A DNA stretch of 40,812 nucleotides from DASYSA01 sp036003885 (GTDB lineage: Bacteria; Acidobacteriota; Blastocatellia; UBA7656), in contig DASYSA010000642.1 in the NCBI GenBank assembly GCA_036003885.1, forward strand, positions 1-40,812. The letters are read 5' to 3'. The notes under the pieces are model-generated. The model saw only the letters and a list, made by a program, of their open reading frames with translations. It was not told the origin of the DNA and searched no databases. Positions 18,787-26,352 of the stretch are shown here, piece after piece. The translations under genes were made by a program, and so were the position numbers. Position 1 is the stretch's first letter. Each line of letters begins with the position of its first letter.

Positions 18787-18811
18787 AAAAAAAGTGGGCC
18801 AAGCCCACTTT
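18787..18811 (-). terminator. Intrinsic terminator/attenuator in the rimP leader
   Basis: On the minus strand AAAGTGGGC pairs with GCCCACTTT around a TTG loop (18811-18791), giving 9 bp, then further T to 18787 (seven T in all). It lies between the putative promoter (18826-18855) and the rimP start. It is therefore placed to stop transcription of the operon encoding NusA, itself a termination factor. Hairpin and T-run are seen; attenuation is inferred. Confidence 0.75.
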
Positions 18812-18825
18812 CTAGCAAGCTTGTT

Positions 18826-18855
18826 ATGATACAACCACGGCCTTCGAAAATGCAA
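18826..18855 (-). promoter_or_regulatory. Putative sigma-70 promoter of the rimP-nusA-infB operon
   Basis: On the minus strand TTGCAT (18855-18850), an 18-base spacer and TATCAT (18831-18826). The start point would be near 18819, just before the leader hairpin. The roughly 290 bases between here and the next promoter at 19148 show no convincing gene, RNA gene or repeat. Confidence 0.6.
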
Positions 18856-19147
18856 GTACCGTTCAAGAACCCTCGAACCCTTCCCCGCGCTCCCTTCGAT
18901 CGACGACTATCATTCTTCGCTCATTCTTCGCTGGCCGGAAAAGGCACGCGAGCAGCATGCGAGGCTCACTCTCCGAGCCTGGCGCTGGTGGACCGTCAAT
19001 CCGAAACCCTACGCAGAGAAACGTTCGCCGCGGAGACCGCGAGAGGAATCGATGCTCGGCTTTGGCAGCACTCATCTCCTCACATCGACCAACCAGATTC
19101 TTGAATTCCGGCACTTGACCTACCCGCGGATCGAGCGGGCTTGATTG

Positions 19148-19176
19148 TTGACAAGCGATAAGTGCTGCGGGATAAT
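19148..19176 (+). promoter_or_regulatory. Strong-looking sigma-70 promoter of the gene at 19244
   Basis: A perfect TTGACA (19148-19153), a 17-base spacer and GATAAT (19171-19176), with a start near 19183. It is one of the best consensus promoters in the window and leaves a leader of about 60 bases. Confidence 0.7.
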
Positions 19177-19243
19177 CAGTTCCGCGAATGCAAGCCTCTC
19201 TGGAAGGCGGGAAACCAGTTCATAATGTGTGGGAGGAATCCAG

Positions 19244-20593
19244 GTGGAAGATGACCGTGAGGATCGGCTTCGGCGACAAATAGAGGAGCTTGTGCGGTCT
19301 CGGCTCGTCGTTCTCGAGCAAGACATCAGCCGCTTACAGAGGGAAGTAAACGAATCATTCACAAAGCTGTTGGAGCGCACCGACGTAGCAACTGCATTGC
19401 CTGAGTCCGATGAGTTGCTCGCTCGAATAGCCGCAGACATTACCACGCAACTGGATACAGCCGGAGCGGAGAGCAGTCGTCTTGGGGCGGACATCGCTCT
19501 GTTGAGAGACTCCATCGTCGAGCTCGATGCCCAGCACACCCAGGCAGAGGTGCTCAATGCGCTGGTCGCAAGGGCCGCAAACTTTGCACCGAGGGTTGTG
19601 TTATTCGTAGTCAAGGGAACAAACGCGCTGGCATGGGCTGCTCGCGGGTTTGAAGAGGGCAACACCGCCATCAGAGGGCTGTCGGTCTCGCTGCAATCCG
19701 ACACCGTACTTCGAGCGGCGCTCAACTCCCAACAGACGTTCTACGGCTCGTCGGATCAGCAGCCCGAGAACCACCTGATTTTCAGCCGGCTGAATAACAT
19801 CGAGCCGCAGCGAGTTCTCGCCGTGACATTGAGAGTACGTAATAAACCGGCGGCTGTCCTCTACGCGGATTCCGGAGAGGATGCCGGGGGCGCCGTCAAC
19901 GTCGAAGCAAACGAACTTCTGGTTCACACCGCAGGTTTGGTGATCGAGCTGGTGTCACTCAGGACACGCATGGCCGAGGGGACCTCCAACACGGGCGCTG
20001 CCGCCAAGGCGGCTCCACAGCCTGCTGTCAGCGGCCCACTGCCCCAACCAGCCCGGACCAGCGCTCCTCTGCCGCAGCCCGCTCATAGCGCTCCATTGAC
20101 GCAACCAACCGGGCCCATCCCTCAAACTCGACCTGGCTCCGGGGAGCTTCCACCTCGAACTGGAGGCTTAGGAGAGCTTCAACCACCTCCGCCGGTATCG
20201 GTAAGGCAGCCTGAGCCGGTTGTTCCAGTCTCAGAGCCGGCGGTTGCTTCGGCGCCATCGCACGCCGGCGAAGCCGCTGCCGTGACGGCGCGTACGGGGC
20301 CGCTCGATGAAGAAGAGAAACTCCACAACGACGCGCGCAGATTCGCGCGTCTCCTGGTCAGCGAGATCAAGCTCTATAATGAGCAGAAAGTTGCGGACGG
20401 CCGGCGCCACAGCGATCTTTACGATCGACTCAAGGAAGACATCGATCGAAGTCGGCAGATGTATGAGAAGCGAGTCAACGCGACGGTCGCGGCGAAGTTC
20501 GACTATTTCTACGATGAACTCGTCAACACCTTAGCTGAAGGTAATCCATCAAGGCTTGGTTCGGATCACCCCGGCCCTTCCGTAAGAGCTTAA
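19244..20593 (+). CDS. Hypothetical coiled-coil protein with possible GAF-like middle domain
   Basis: A 449-residue cytoplasmic protein, not assigned to a family. Residues 1-105 are helical and coiled-coil-like (IEELVRSRLVVLEQDISRLQREVNESFTKLLER). Residues about 105-235 alternate strands and helices (PRVVLFVVKGTNALAWAARGFE ... RVLAVTLRVRNKPAAVLYADSGEDAG ... LLVHTAGLVIELVSLR) in a pattern like a small-ligand-sensing GAF fold. About 235-355 is Pro/Gln/Thr-rich linker. The last 90 residues are a charged helical domain (NDARRFARLLVSEIKLYNEQKV, RLKEDIDRSRQMYEKRV) and look the most conserved. The GTG at 19244 is chosen because GGAGGA lies 6 bases upstream. With no signal peptide and a strong promoter, it is likely an abundant intracellular protein. 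Confidence 0.75.
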   Translation: MEDDREDRLRRQIEELVRSRLVVLEQDISRLQREVNESFTKLLERTDVATALPESDELLARIAADITTQLDTAGAESSRLGADIALLRDSIVELDAQHTQAEVLNALVARAANFAPRVVLFVVKGTNALAWAARGFEEGNTAIRGLSVSLQSDTVLRAALNSQQTFYGSSDQQPENHLIFSRLNNIEPQRVLAVTLRVRNKPAAVLYADSGEDAGGAVNVEANELLVHTAGLVIELVSLRTRMAEGTSNTGAAAKAAPQPAVSGPLPQPARTSAPLPQPAHSAPLTQPTGPIPQTRPGSGELPPRTGGLGELQPPPPVSVRQPEPVVPVSEPAVASAPSHAGEAAAVTARTGPLDEEEKLHNDARRFARLLVSEIKLYNEQKVADGRRHSDLYDRLKEDIDRSRQMYEKRVNATVAAKFDYFYDELVNTLAEGNPSRLGSDHPGPSVRA

Positions 20594-20603
20594 CCGATAT
20601 AGA

Positions 20604-20815
20604 TCACTTCGCAGCCATCTTATACGCCTTGCGATACAGGGCATAAGCTCCCTTGAAGTCACCGGCGGTCTTAGCGGCATTAGCCTGATTCAGGAATGCC
20701 TGCGCATTGCCTATGTTTTCCCTGCAGCCTGGATGTTGGCTAGCGTCTGCGTCACGATGGTCACGACCAGGTCGAGGTAACCGCCATTCGCATTCGGCGT
20801 CAAATACAGCAAGAG
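20604..20815 (-). pseudogene. Frameshifted C-terminal remnant of a small protein gene
   Basis: Two minus-strand frames read as one protein. From 20815, one frame gives GGYLDLVVTIVTQTLANIQ and then hits TAG at 20713-20711. The next frame continues NAQAFLNQANAAKTAGDFKGAY and ends normally (YKMAAK, stop at 20604). The junction near 20708-20722 fits a one-base indel. Upstream of 20815 there is an in-frame TGA and no start, so the 5' end is gone. The tail resembles TPR-like secreted small proteins, but family and function cannot be named. A sequencing error at the junction is an alternative for the frameshift, though not for the missing 5' end. Confidence 0.6.
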
Positions 20816-20852
20816 TCAAGCAAGACGAATCGCGTTGAATAGCCAATTACCC

Positions 20853-20882
20853 TTGTTCGCGGCAAACGAATTAAACGATAAT
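20853..20882 (+). promoter_or_regulatory. Weak candidate promoter of the lytic transglycosylase gene
   Basis: TTGTTC (20853-20858), an 18-base spacer and GATAAT (20877-20882), about 90 bases before the ATG at 20971. The -10 is good but the -35 is poor. Confidence 0.35.
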
Positions 20883-20970
20883 CACATCGAAGCCCCACAG
20901 AATATCGTGCCCATCGGACGTTGCACGGTCGTTAGCCCGTGTCGGGGATCTGGGACGCCTGGGAGTTTTC

Positions 20971-23220
20971 ATGTTCAGATCAAGCTTTACTCGAAGACAC
21001 GCAAAGAAGTCGCTCACGCAAAAGAATCTCGCGTTACTCCCGATCGCGCTTATGCTGGTCACTCTGGTGACTCCTCTGACCGCCTCCTGCCAGCGCAACC
21101 GTGGCGACGCGGAACGGAGCGTCTCGGAGCTACGATCGCTCGTAGCTGGGTCAGGCGGCAAACCCACAGCCGCGGATCTGGTTCGGATCGAGAACAAGCA
21201 CGATAAGACCAGAGCCGCATCGCTGGCGAGGTTCCTGCGCGGATATCTGGCCTATTCCGCGCAGAACTATTCTGCGGCCCTCGAGGCGTTTGACCCCTCG
21301 ACGATCACTGCTAATTCCTCGCTTGGCGATTACGCGTTGTTTTATCGAGCTGAAAGCGAAGCCGCAATTAACGCGAGGGGCGACGCCCTCCGCGATTACA
21401 CCTCAGTTGCGACAAAACACGGGGACTCCCTTATGGTGCGGGCCGCCAGATTGCGAGCTGCTGAAATGTCGCTCGCTTCAGGAGATCCCAGTCACGCCAT
21501 CAAAGACCTGGGAAGGATGGTCGAATCCAAGGATGCAGACGCGATTTACATAACCGCCCAGGCTTATGAGGCAAGCGGAAAGACCGAGCAAGCCCTGAAG
21601 CTCTACAGGACCATCTACTATGAGCTGCCTGCAACAGCAGCGTCCCCGCAGGCGGAGACCAGGCTTGCGGCATTGGGAGCATCCCCGAAAGAGAAACCAG
21701 GTTCCGCGGAAGAAGAGCGCTCTCGGGTCGACGCGTTGTTCGACTCACAACAGTACTGGGATGCGGCGCGAGCTTATCAGGATCTCGTGACTGGTTTTCC
21801 GGATCTGGAGCGTAGAGATGAGATCCAACTGAGGCTTGGCGTTAGCCTTCTTAATAGCAAGCAGCCCGCCCAGGCAGTGCTGCCGCTTTCAAGAGTGAGC
21901 AGTCGCAGCCCCGAACTCCAGGCCGAAGCCATGTTTCGTCAGGCCGAAGCTCTGCGCCGCTCGAATCGGACGGCCGAGTCGTCCTCAGTTGTAGATCGTC
22001 TGTTGAGTCAGTATCCCAGGAGCCGATGGGCAACCGAAGCCCTGCATGACCTGGCCACTAATTTGGATAAGCAGGATCACACCAGCGAGGCGGCGGTGCG
22101 TTACAAACAGTTGCTCTCCGCCTATCCCAAGAGCGGATATGCGCCCGAAGCCTCGTATCAAATTGGGTGGCAGGCCTACGAGTCGAAGAGTTACGCGGAT
22201 GCGGCGCGACTCCTGGAACAGCACCTCGCGAGCTACCGATACCCGGAGACCAAGTTTACAGGTGAGGCATGCCTGTGGGCGGGCAAGGCCGAAGAGCGGC
22301 TCGGCAATCGGGCGCGTGCGCTCGCGCTCTACTCGCTGGTGAGCGAGCGTTATCGCTATGGCTATCACGGGTACATCGCCGGAATCCGAGCCAGGCAGTT
22401 GCAAAGCGCGGATCCGAAGCTCAAGGCCGAATTGCCTAAGCCGGATTCGGATCTGGAACGCATTCGCCGCAATGTCCTGCATGTCGAAAAGATTCAAGAG
22501 ACCGCTGACGGCTCCGAGACAGGTCGCGTCTCTCGCGCTAACGACCTCGAGGTCATTGGGCTAACCGACCTTGCGATCAAGGAACTCAACAAAGCCCTCG
22601 AGAGCTCGCCTGAATCACCGAAGCTCAATTTGCTCCTGGCCCAGATCTACTCCGGGCGCGGCGAAACCTTTCAGGCAACTCTCGTGCTCCGCAAGGGCTA
22701 TCCGGACCTCTACTCTTATCAGGATTCCGATCTTCCGCGGGAGGCATGGGAGATATTCTTCCCGCTCTCCGATTGGGAGACTATCAAACGGGAGGCGAAG
22801 CAATACGGCATCGATCCCTACGTCGCAGCCGGGCTGATCCGACAAGAGAGCGTCTTCAATCCCAACGCGGTGTCGCGCGTGGGCGCTCGAGGCCTGATGC
22901 AGGTGATGCCGGCGACCGGCCTATTGATTGCGAAGCGGCAAGGAACCGGCAGCATCACGGCAGCCGACCTCTTTAACCCTTCGCTCAATATAAAGCTGGG
23001 AATGAACTATCTCGCGCAGATGATCGGGCAGCTTGGCCGCATTGAATACGCGGCCGCCGGCTACAATGCCGGGCCGGGTCGCGCAAAGCGATGGGTCGCC
23101 GAACGAGGTTCTCTGGACATTGAAGATTGGATCGAGAGTATCCCCTTCACCGAGACTCGCGGTTACGTGCAGGGCGTTCTGCGATACGCCGCGAACTATA
23201 GGAGACTCTACAAAGAGTAG
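20971..23220 (+). CDS. Soluble lytic murein transglycosylase (SLT domain) with TPR-like repeats
   Basis: A 749-residue periplasmic enzyme that cleaves peptidoglycan to 1,6-anhydro-muropeptides. The basic N-terminus and hydrophobic core (ALLPIALMLVTLVTPLTASC) give a signal peptide ending in a possible, non-ideal lipobox at C40. Residues about 70-590 are a superhelix of repeats, as in Slt70, with recognisable TPR-like units (YWDAARAYQDLVTGFPDLERRDEIQLRLG). The SLT domain is about 605-749: YGIDPYVAAGLIRQESVFNPNAVSRVGARGLMQVMPATG, catalytic Glu about 626, then NIKLGMNYLAQMIGQLG and AAAGYNAGPGRAKRW. All motifs are intact. GGAG precedes the ATG. The PEGA-TPR gene follows in the same direction. Confidence 0.92.
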   Translation: MFRSSFTRRHAKKSLTQKNLALLPIALMLVTLVTPLTASCQRNRGDAERSVSELRSLVAGSGGKPTAADLVRIENKHDKTRAASLARFLRGYLAYSAQNYSAALEAFDPSTITANSSLGDYALFYRAESEAAINARGDALRDYTSVATKHGDSLMVRAARLRAAEMSLASGDPSHAIKDLGRMVESKDADAIYITAQAYEASGKTEQALKLYRTIYYELPATAASPQAETRLAALGASPKEKPGSAEEERSRVDALFDSQQYWDAARAYQDLVTGFPDLERRDEIQLRLGVSLLNSKQPAQAVLPLSRVSSRSPELQAEAMFRQAEALRRSNRTAESSSVVDRLLSQYPRSRWATEALHDLATNLDKQDHTSEAAVRYKQLLSAYPKSGYAPEASYQIGWQAYESKSYADAARLLEQHLASYRYPETKFTGEACLWAGKAEERLGNRARALALYSLVSERYRYGYHGYIAGIRARQLQSADPKLKAELPKPDSDLERIRRNVLHVEKIQETADGSETGRVSRANDLEVIGLTDLAIKELNKALESSPESPKLNLLLAQIYSGRGETFQATLVLRKGYPDLYSYQDSDLPREAWEIFFPLSDWETIKREAKQYGIDPYVAAGLIRQESVFNPNAVSRVGARGLMQVMPATGLLIAKRQGTGSITAADLFNPSLNIKLGMNYLAQMIGQLGRIEYAAAGYNAGPGRAKRWVAERGSLDIEDWIESIPFTETRGYVQGVLRYAANYRRLYKE

Positions 23221-23334
23221 CAATGAACTGGATTGCAAAAGACAACACCCTTGGCATAGACAGTGGCATTTTCTGTGCGCCGTCTTCTGTTGACTCAGTA
23301 CCGGTTGGGACGGAGATGAGCAACAGAGAACGTA

Positions 23335-23362
23335 AAACGCGAAACGCGAAACGCGAAACGAT
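23335..23362. repeat. Heptamer array H3 (AAACGCG), single arm, ending at a start codon
   Basis: AAACGCG three times in perfect tandem (23335-23355), then AAACGAT and C, followed at 23364 by the ATG of the PEGA-TPR gene. A looser unit lies just before. No inverted arm is visible on this side. The unit is the reverse complement of GCGTTTC, found as a rotated unit in the left arm of H4 at the other end of the same gene. Confidence 0.85.
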
Positions 23363-23363
23363 C

Positions 23364-24245
23364 ATGTGGCTGTGGCGCGCGACCCTCCTGGCTGCAGCGA
23401 TCGGTTCGCTCCTGGTGTCCCTTTCCGCCGCAACTCCTCCCGTTTCGGAACCTGCGACGTTGAAGGTAACGACGGGTCAGGCCGGCTCCGTAGTCTTCAT
23501 CAATAACGTCCGGCACGGAACCACGAATGAAGAGAGTGCCCTTGAACTGAAGATCAAAGCGGGCTCGTATTCGGTGAGGGTGAGAACAGTCGGCTTCAGC
23601 GATTGGAAGGGATCGGTTGTCCTTACATCGGGCGCCACACGAACTCTAAAAGTTACCCAGCAGCCAACTTCGGATGAAGCGTTGTTGCATTATCAAAAGG
23701 CGGATGATCTCCGAGACAAGTTGAAACACAAGGACGCAGTCAAGGAATACGAGCAAGCGATAACGTTGCGCCCGGTCTTTCCTGAAGCCCGCGTGGCGCT
23801 GACACGAAGCCTCATTCCTCTGCAGCGATTCCAGGAAGCCGAAGCCCAACTCCAACGCGCGATGAAAGACAATCGGGGACCTTTCCCGGAGGCGCACACA
23901 GTACTCGCGAACCTGCGCCGCCAGCAGGGTCTCACGGACGAAGCCATTGCCGAATATAGAAAGGCGCTGCGACTGGCGCGAGGTGTTTCGGCAGAGGCGC
24001 ACATAGGTCTCGCCATCGCGCTCAATGAGACAGACGAAATAGACGCGGCGGTCAGGGAATATCGCATCGGAATCGCTCAGGACATGGAGACAGAGCCGAT
24101 CCTCTACTACCAACTTGGCAGCATTCTCGAGAAAGCGGAGCGCAAGAAGGAAGCGGTTGAGGCCTATCAGAACTATTTGAGACTCGACCCCAAGGGAGAA
24201 TTGGCTTCGGCGGTAGAGTCGATGATAGAGATGCTGAAACGGTAA
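23364..24245 (+). CDS. PEGA-domain and TPR exported protein
   Basis: A 293-residue protein, probably secreted or periplasmic. Residues 1-24 (MWLWRATLLAAAIGSLLVSLSAA) are a signal peptide. A PEGA-type domain is at about 32-95 (TLKVTTGQAGSVVFINNVRHGTTNEESALELKIKAGSYSVRVRTVGFSDWKGSVVL), a beta domain common in surface proteins. Four TPR-like repeats follow (ALLHYQKADDLRDKLKHKDAVKEYEQAITLRP, QEAEAQLQRAMK, DEAIAEYRKALR, KEAVEAYQNYLRLDP). I chose the ATG at 23364 that opens the signal peptide; the frame starts 47 codons earlier, but that part includes array H3. No Shine-Dalgarno is seen. The start and the 3' end are bracketed by arrays H3 and H4. The lytic transglycosylase upstream suggests an envelope role, by inference. 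Confidence 0.84.
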   Translation: MWLWRATLLAAAIGSLLVSLSAATPPVSEPATLKVTTGQAGSVVFINNVRHGTTNEESALELKIKAGSYSVRVRTVGFSDWKGSVVLTSGATRTLKVTQQPTSDEALLHYQKADDLRDKLKHKDAVKEYEQAITLRPVFPEARVALTRSLIPLQRFQEAEAQLQRAMKDNRGPFPEAHTVLANLRRQQGLTDEAIAEYRKALRLARGVSAEAHIGLAIALNETDEIDAAVREYRIGIAQDMETEPILYYQLGSILEKAERKKEAVEAYQNYLRLDPKGELASAVESMIEMLKR

Positions 24246-24251
24246 AAACCA

Positions 24252-24412
24252 GTTTCGAGTTTTGCGTTTCGAGTTTCGCGTTTCTGGTTTCGGGTTCCGC
24301 ATTTCCGCGTTTTCATGGTTCATTTGTCCTTTCTGGTTTTCTTGTCTCTGGTTTTGGTTTAGACTAAGGGACCCTAAGAACGCGAAACCCGAAACCCGAA
24401 ACTTAAAACGAT
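24252..24412. repeat. Heptamer foldback array H4 (GTTTCGN / AAACCCG) with decaying centre
   Basis: From 24252, in strict 7-base steps: GTTTCGA, GTTTTGC, GTTTCGA, GTTTCGC, GTTTCTG, GTTTCGG, GTTCCGC, then T-rich decayed units to about 24363. The right arm 24378-24412 is GAACGCG, AAACCCG, AAACCCG, AAACTTA, AAACGAT, followed by CCC and the ATG at 24416. It starts 6 bases after the PEGA-TPR stop and fills nearly the whole intergenic space. Confidence 0.88.
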
Positions 24413-24415
24413 CCC

Positions 24416-25588
24416 ATGCCTAAACAGATAATCTCCCAAAAAGCTGAGCAGTTCACTGAATCGGTCATTCGAGAGATGACCCGGCAGGCGAATCTCCACG
24501 GAGCGATCAACCTCTCACAGGGCTTTCCGGATTTCGCGGCCCCCGAGGAGATAAAACTCGCGGCTTGCGACGCCATAATGGCCGACGTGAATCAGTATGC
24601 GATCACCTGGGGTGCCAAGAGGTTCCGCGACGCAATCGCCAGAAAATCTTCGTGGTATCTTGGCCTCGAGGTCGATCCCGAACGCGAGATAACGGTCACT
24701 TGCGGGTCAACCGAAGCAATGATCGCAGCGATGATGGCCATCGTTAACCCCGGCGACGAAGTTATTGTATTCGAGCCCTTCTACGAGAACTATGGCCCTG
24801 ACGCGATTCTGTCGGGAGCCACTCCCCGATATGTGACCCTTCACGCCCCTGAATGGAACTTCGATCCCGATGAGCTGGCCGCTGCCTTCAATGACAACAC
24901 CAAGGCTATCATCATCAATACGCCGAACAATCCCACTGGAAAGGTATTCAACCGCGAAGAGCTGGAGATCATCGCATCTCTGTGCCGGAAGTGGAATGCT
25001 ATTGCGATAACCGACGAGATCTACGAGCACATTCTCTTTAATGGCAAGAAGCACATTGCGCTGGCCGGCCTGGATGGAATGCGCGACCGCACGATCACGA
25101 TCAACGGTCTTTCGAAGACCTACAGCGTTACCGGCTGGCGAGTCGGCTACACCATCGCGCCGCCCGAGATCACCCAGGCAATTCGCAAAGTTCACGACTT
25201 CCTCACGGTAGGCGCAGCAGCTCCGCTGCAAGAGGCCGGCGTTCATGCCCTCAACCTGCCTGAGTCGTACTACGAGAAACTCCAATCGGATTACACGGCC
25301 AGGCGCGATCGGATACTTCAAGTGCTGAAGAGCGTTGGCTTCGTTTGTTTCGACCCGGACGGCGCCTACTACGTAATGACCGACATAAGCGCGTTCGGCT
25401 ACAAAGACGACCTCGAGTTCTCACAGTTTCTCGTCAAAGAGATTGGCGTGGCGGTCGTACCGGGCAGCAGCTTCTACCACGAGCCTCAACTCGGGCGCAG
25501 TCAGGTGCGATTCACCTTCTGCAAGAAGGACGAGACTCTTGCCGCGGCCGAAGAGCGTCTCCAGCGGCTAAAACCGCTCGCCCGCTAA
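24416..25588 (+). CDS. PLP-dependent class I aminotransferase (KAT/methionine aminotransferase-like)
   Basis: A 390-residue fold-type I aminotransferase moving an amino group between an amino acid and a 2-oxoacid. Conserved features: INLSQGFPDFAAPEEIK, QYAITWGAKRFRDAIA, GSTEAMIAAMMAI, INTPNNPTGKVFNREELE, TDEIYEHI, the PLP lysine in NGLSKTYSVTGWRVGY, and the carboxylate-binding arginine in SQVRFTFCKKD. The LSQGFPDF and ITWG patterns are those of the kynurenine/glutamine transaminase-like (YbdL/KAT) branch; the true donor is not determinable. The ATG follows array H4 by 3 bases with no Shine-Dalgarno. About 120 bases separate it from the isc promoter. Confidence 0.93.
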   Translation: MPKQIISQKAEQFTESVIREMTRQANLHGAINLSQGFPDFAAPEEIKLAACDAIMADVNQYAITWGAKRFRDAIARKSSWYLGLEVDPEREITVTCGSTEAMIAAMMAIVNPGDEVIVFEPFYENYGPDAILSGATPRYVTLHAPEWNFDPDELAAAFNDNTKAIIINTPNNPTGKVFNREELEIIASLCRKWNAIAITDEIYEHILFNGKKHIALAGLDGMRDRTITINGLSKTYSVTGWRVGYTIAPPEITQAIRKVHDFLTVGAAAPLQEAGVHALNLPESYYEKLQSDYTARRDRILQVLKSVGFVCFDPDGAYYVMTDISAFGYKDDLEFSQFLVKEIGVAVVPGSSFYHEPQLGRSQVRFTFCKKDETLAAAEERLQRLKPLAR

Positions 25589-25700
25589 CCCTGAAAGGCC
25601 TCACTTAGCAGGGTCAAGGCCGCATTGCTTCCGACACTTAAGCCATATCATTCCTGCACATACGCTTCAAAGGACAATCCTGAGTGAATCGCTCAACATA

Positions 25701-25732
25701 AAACTTGACTTTTGGGGTCATGTATATAGAAT
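25701..25732 (+). promoter_or_regulatory. isc operon promoter with overlapping IscR-like box
   Basis: TTGACT (25705-25710), 16-base spacer, TAGAAT (25727-25732), 42 bases before iscR. Bases 25701-25725 match the E. coli type 1 IscR site layout: AAACTTGACT, five bases, GGTCATGTAT, against half-sites ATASYYGACT and AGTCRRSTAT as I recall them (about 19 of 25 positions). The box covers the -35 region and spacer, so a bound repressor would block polymerase, as in E. coli iscR autorepression. Promoter elements are seen; IscR binding is inferred. Confidence 0.7.
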
Positions 25733-25773
25733 GGGCATGTGCTTCAAGAGGGTTCCGAGAAGTCGGAGGGGCA

Positions 25774-26289
25774 ATGCAGATATCAACCAAAGGCAAGTAT
25801 TCGGTGAGGGCAGTGCTCGATATCGCCCAACACTCGAACGGGTCTCCGGTCCCCCTGGCGGCAATTTCGAAGCGAGAAGGTATCTCGCTTTTGTTCCTTG
25901 AGCAGCTCTTCCAGCAGCTTCGCAAGGGAGACATAGTGAAAAGCGTGAGAGGTCCCCATGGCGGGTACGTTTTGGCCCGGGACCCTTCTGAAATAACCAT
26001 CGGCAACATAGTGCGATTGATAGAGCCTCCGCTTTACACTAACTCCTGTTTCAAGAATGAGTCTGTTGAGAACTGCCGGATAGGTGAAACCTGCATAGGC
26101 GGCGCGATTTGGAAACAACTCGCTGAGCATATTGACGGCTTTTTGGATTCGATCACGGTGGCTGATTTGACGAATAAGCCCAAAGCTGAAGTCGTGTACA
26201 GCCTGAAGCACAGATCGAACCGAATTCTTGTCGACCGTCTTAATAAGATAGAAACGGCTCCTGAGCCTGAAACGGCCGAGGTTGCCTAG
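25774..26289 (+). CDS. iscR: Rrf2-family Fe-S sensor regulator, IscR type
   Basis: A 171-residue transcription regulator that binds a [2Fe-2S] cluster and represses the isc operon when clusters are plentiful. The winged helix is about 1-80: MQISTKGKYSVRAVLDIA, recognition region ISLLFLEQLFQQLRKGDIVKSVRG, wing PHGGYVLAR. Three cysteines follow in the ligand region, C92, C101 and C107 (CX8CX5C). The first gap is longer than in E. coli IscR (CX5CX5C) but the arrangement is of that type. Start ATG at 25774 with GGAGGG 3-4 bases before; the longer open frame upstream runs into the promoter. First gene of the isc operon, 63 bases ahead of iscS. Confidence 0.92.
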   Translation: MQISTKGKYSVRAVLDIAQHSNGSPVPLAAISKREGISLLFLEQLFQQLRKGDIVKSVRGPHGGYVLARDPSEITIGNIVRLIEPPLYTNSCFKNESVENCRIGETCIGGAIWKQLAEHIDGFLDSITVADLTNKPKAEVVYSLKHRSNRILVDRLNKIETAPEPETAEVA

Positions 26290-26310
26290 ACGCACGTTGA
26301 ACGCGTCGAA

Positions 26311-26327
26311 CCCGGCGAGAAGCCGGG
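26311..26327 (+). promoter_or_regulatory. Hairpin in the iscR-iscS spacer
   Basis: CCCGGC (26311-26316) pairs with GCCGGG (26322-26327) around GAGAA, 25 bases before iscS. No T-run, so not a terminator. In E. coli a structure in the same spacer stabilises the iscR mRNA when the downstream part is degraded; a similar role here is inference only. Confidence 0.45.
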
Positions 26328-26352
26328 ACCTGATTCAAAGGAGAGATCGATA

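Noticed and set aside
18777..18866. Longer rimP start
   Set aside because: It would place the promoter and the leader terminator inside the coding region.
18856..19147. tRNA or small gene in the rimP upstream gap
   Set aside because: No cloverleaf, T-loop or CCA-type end found. The short open frames there lack ribosome sites and protein-like composition.
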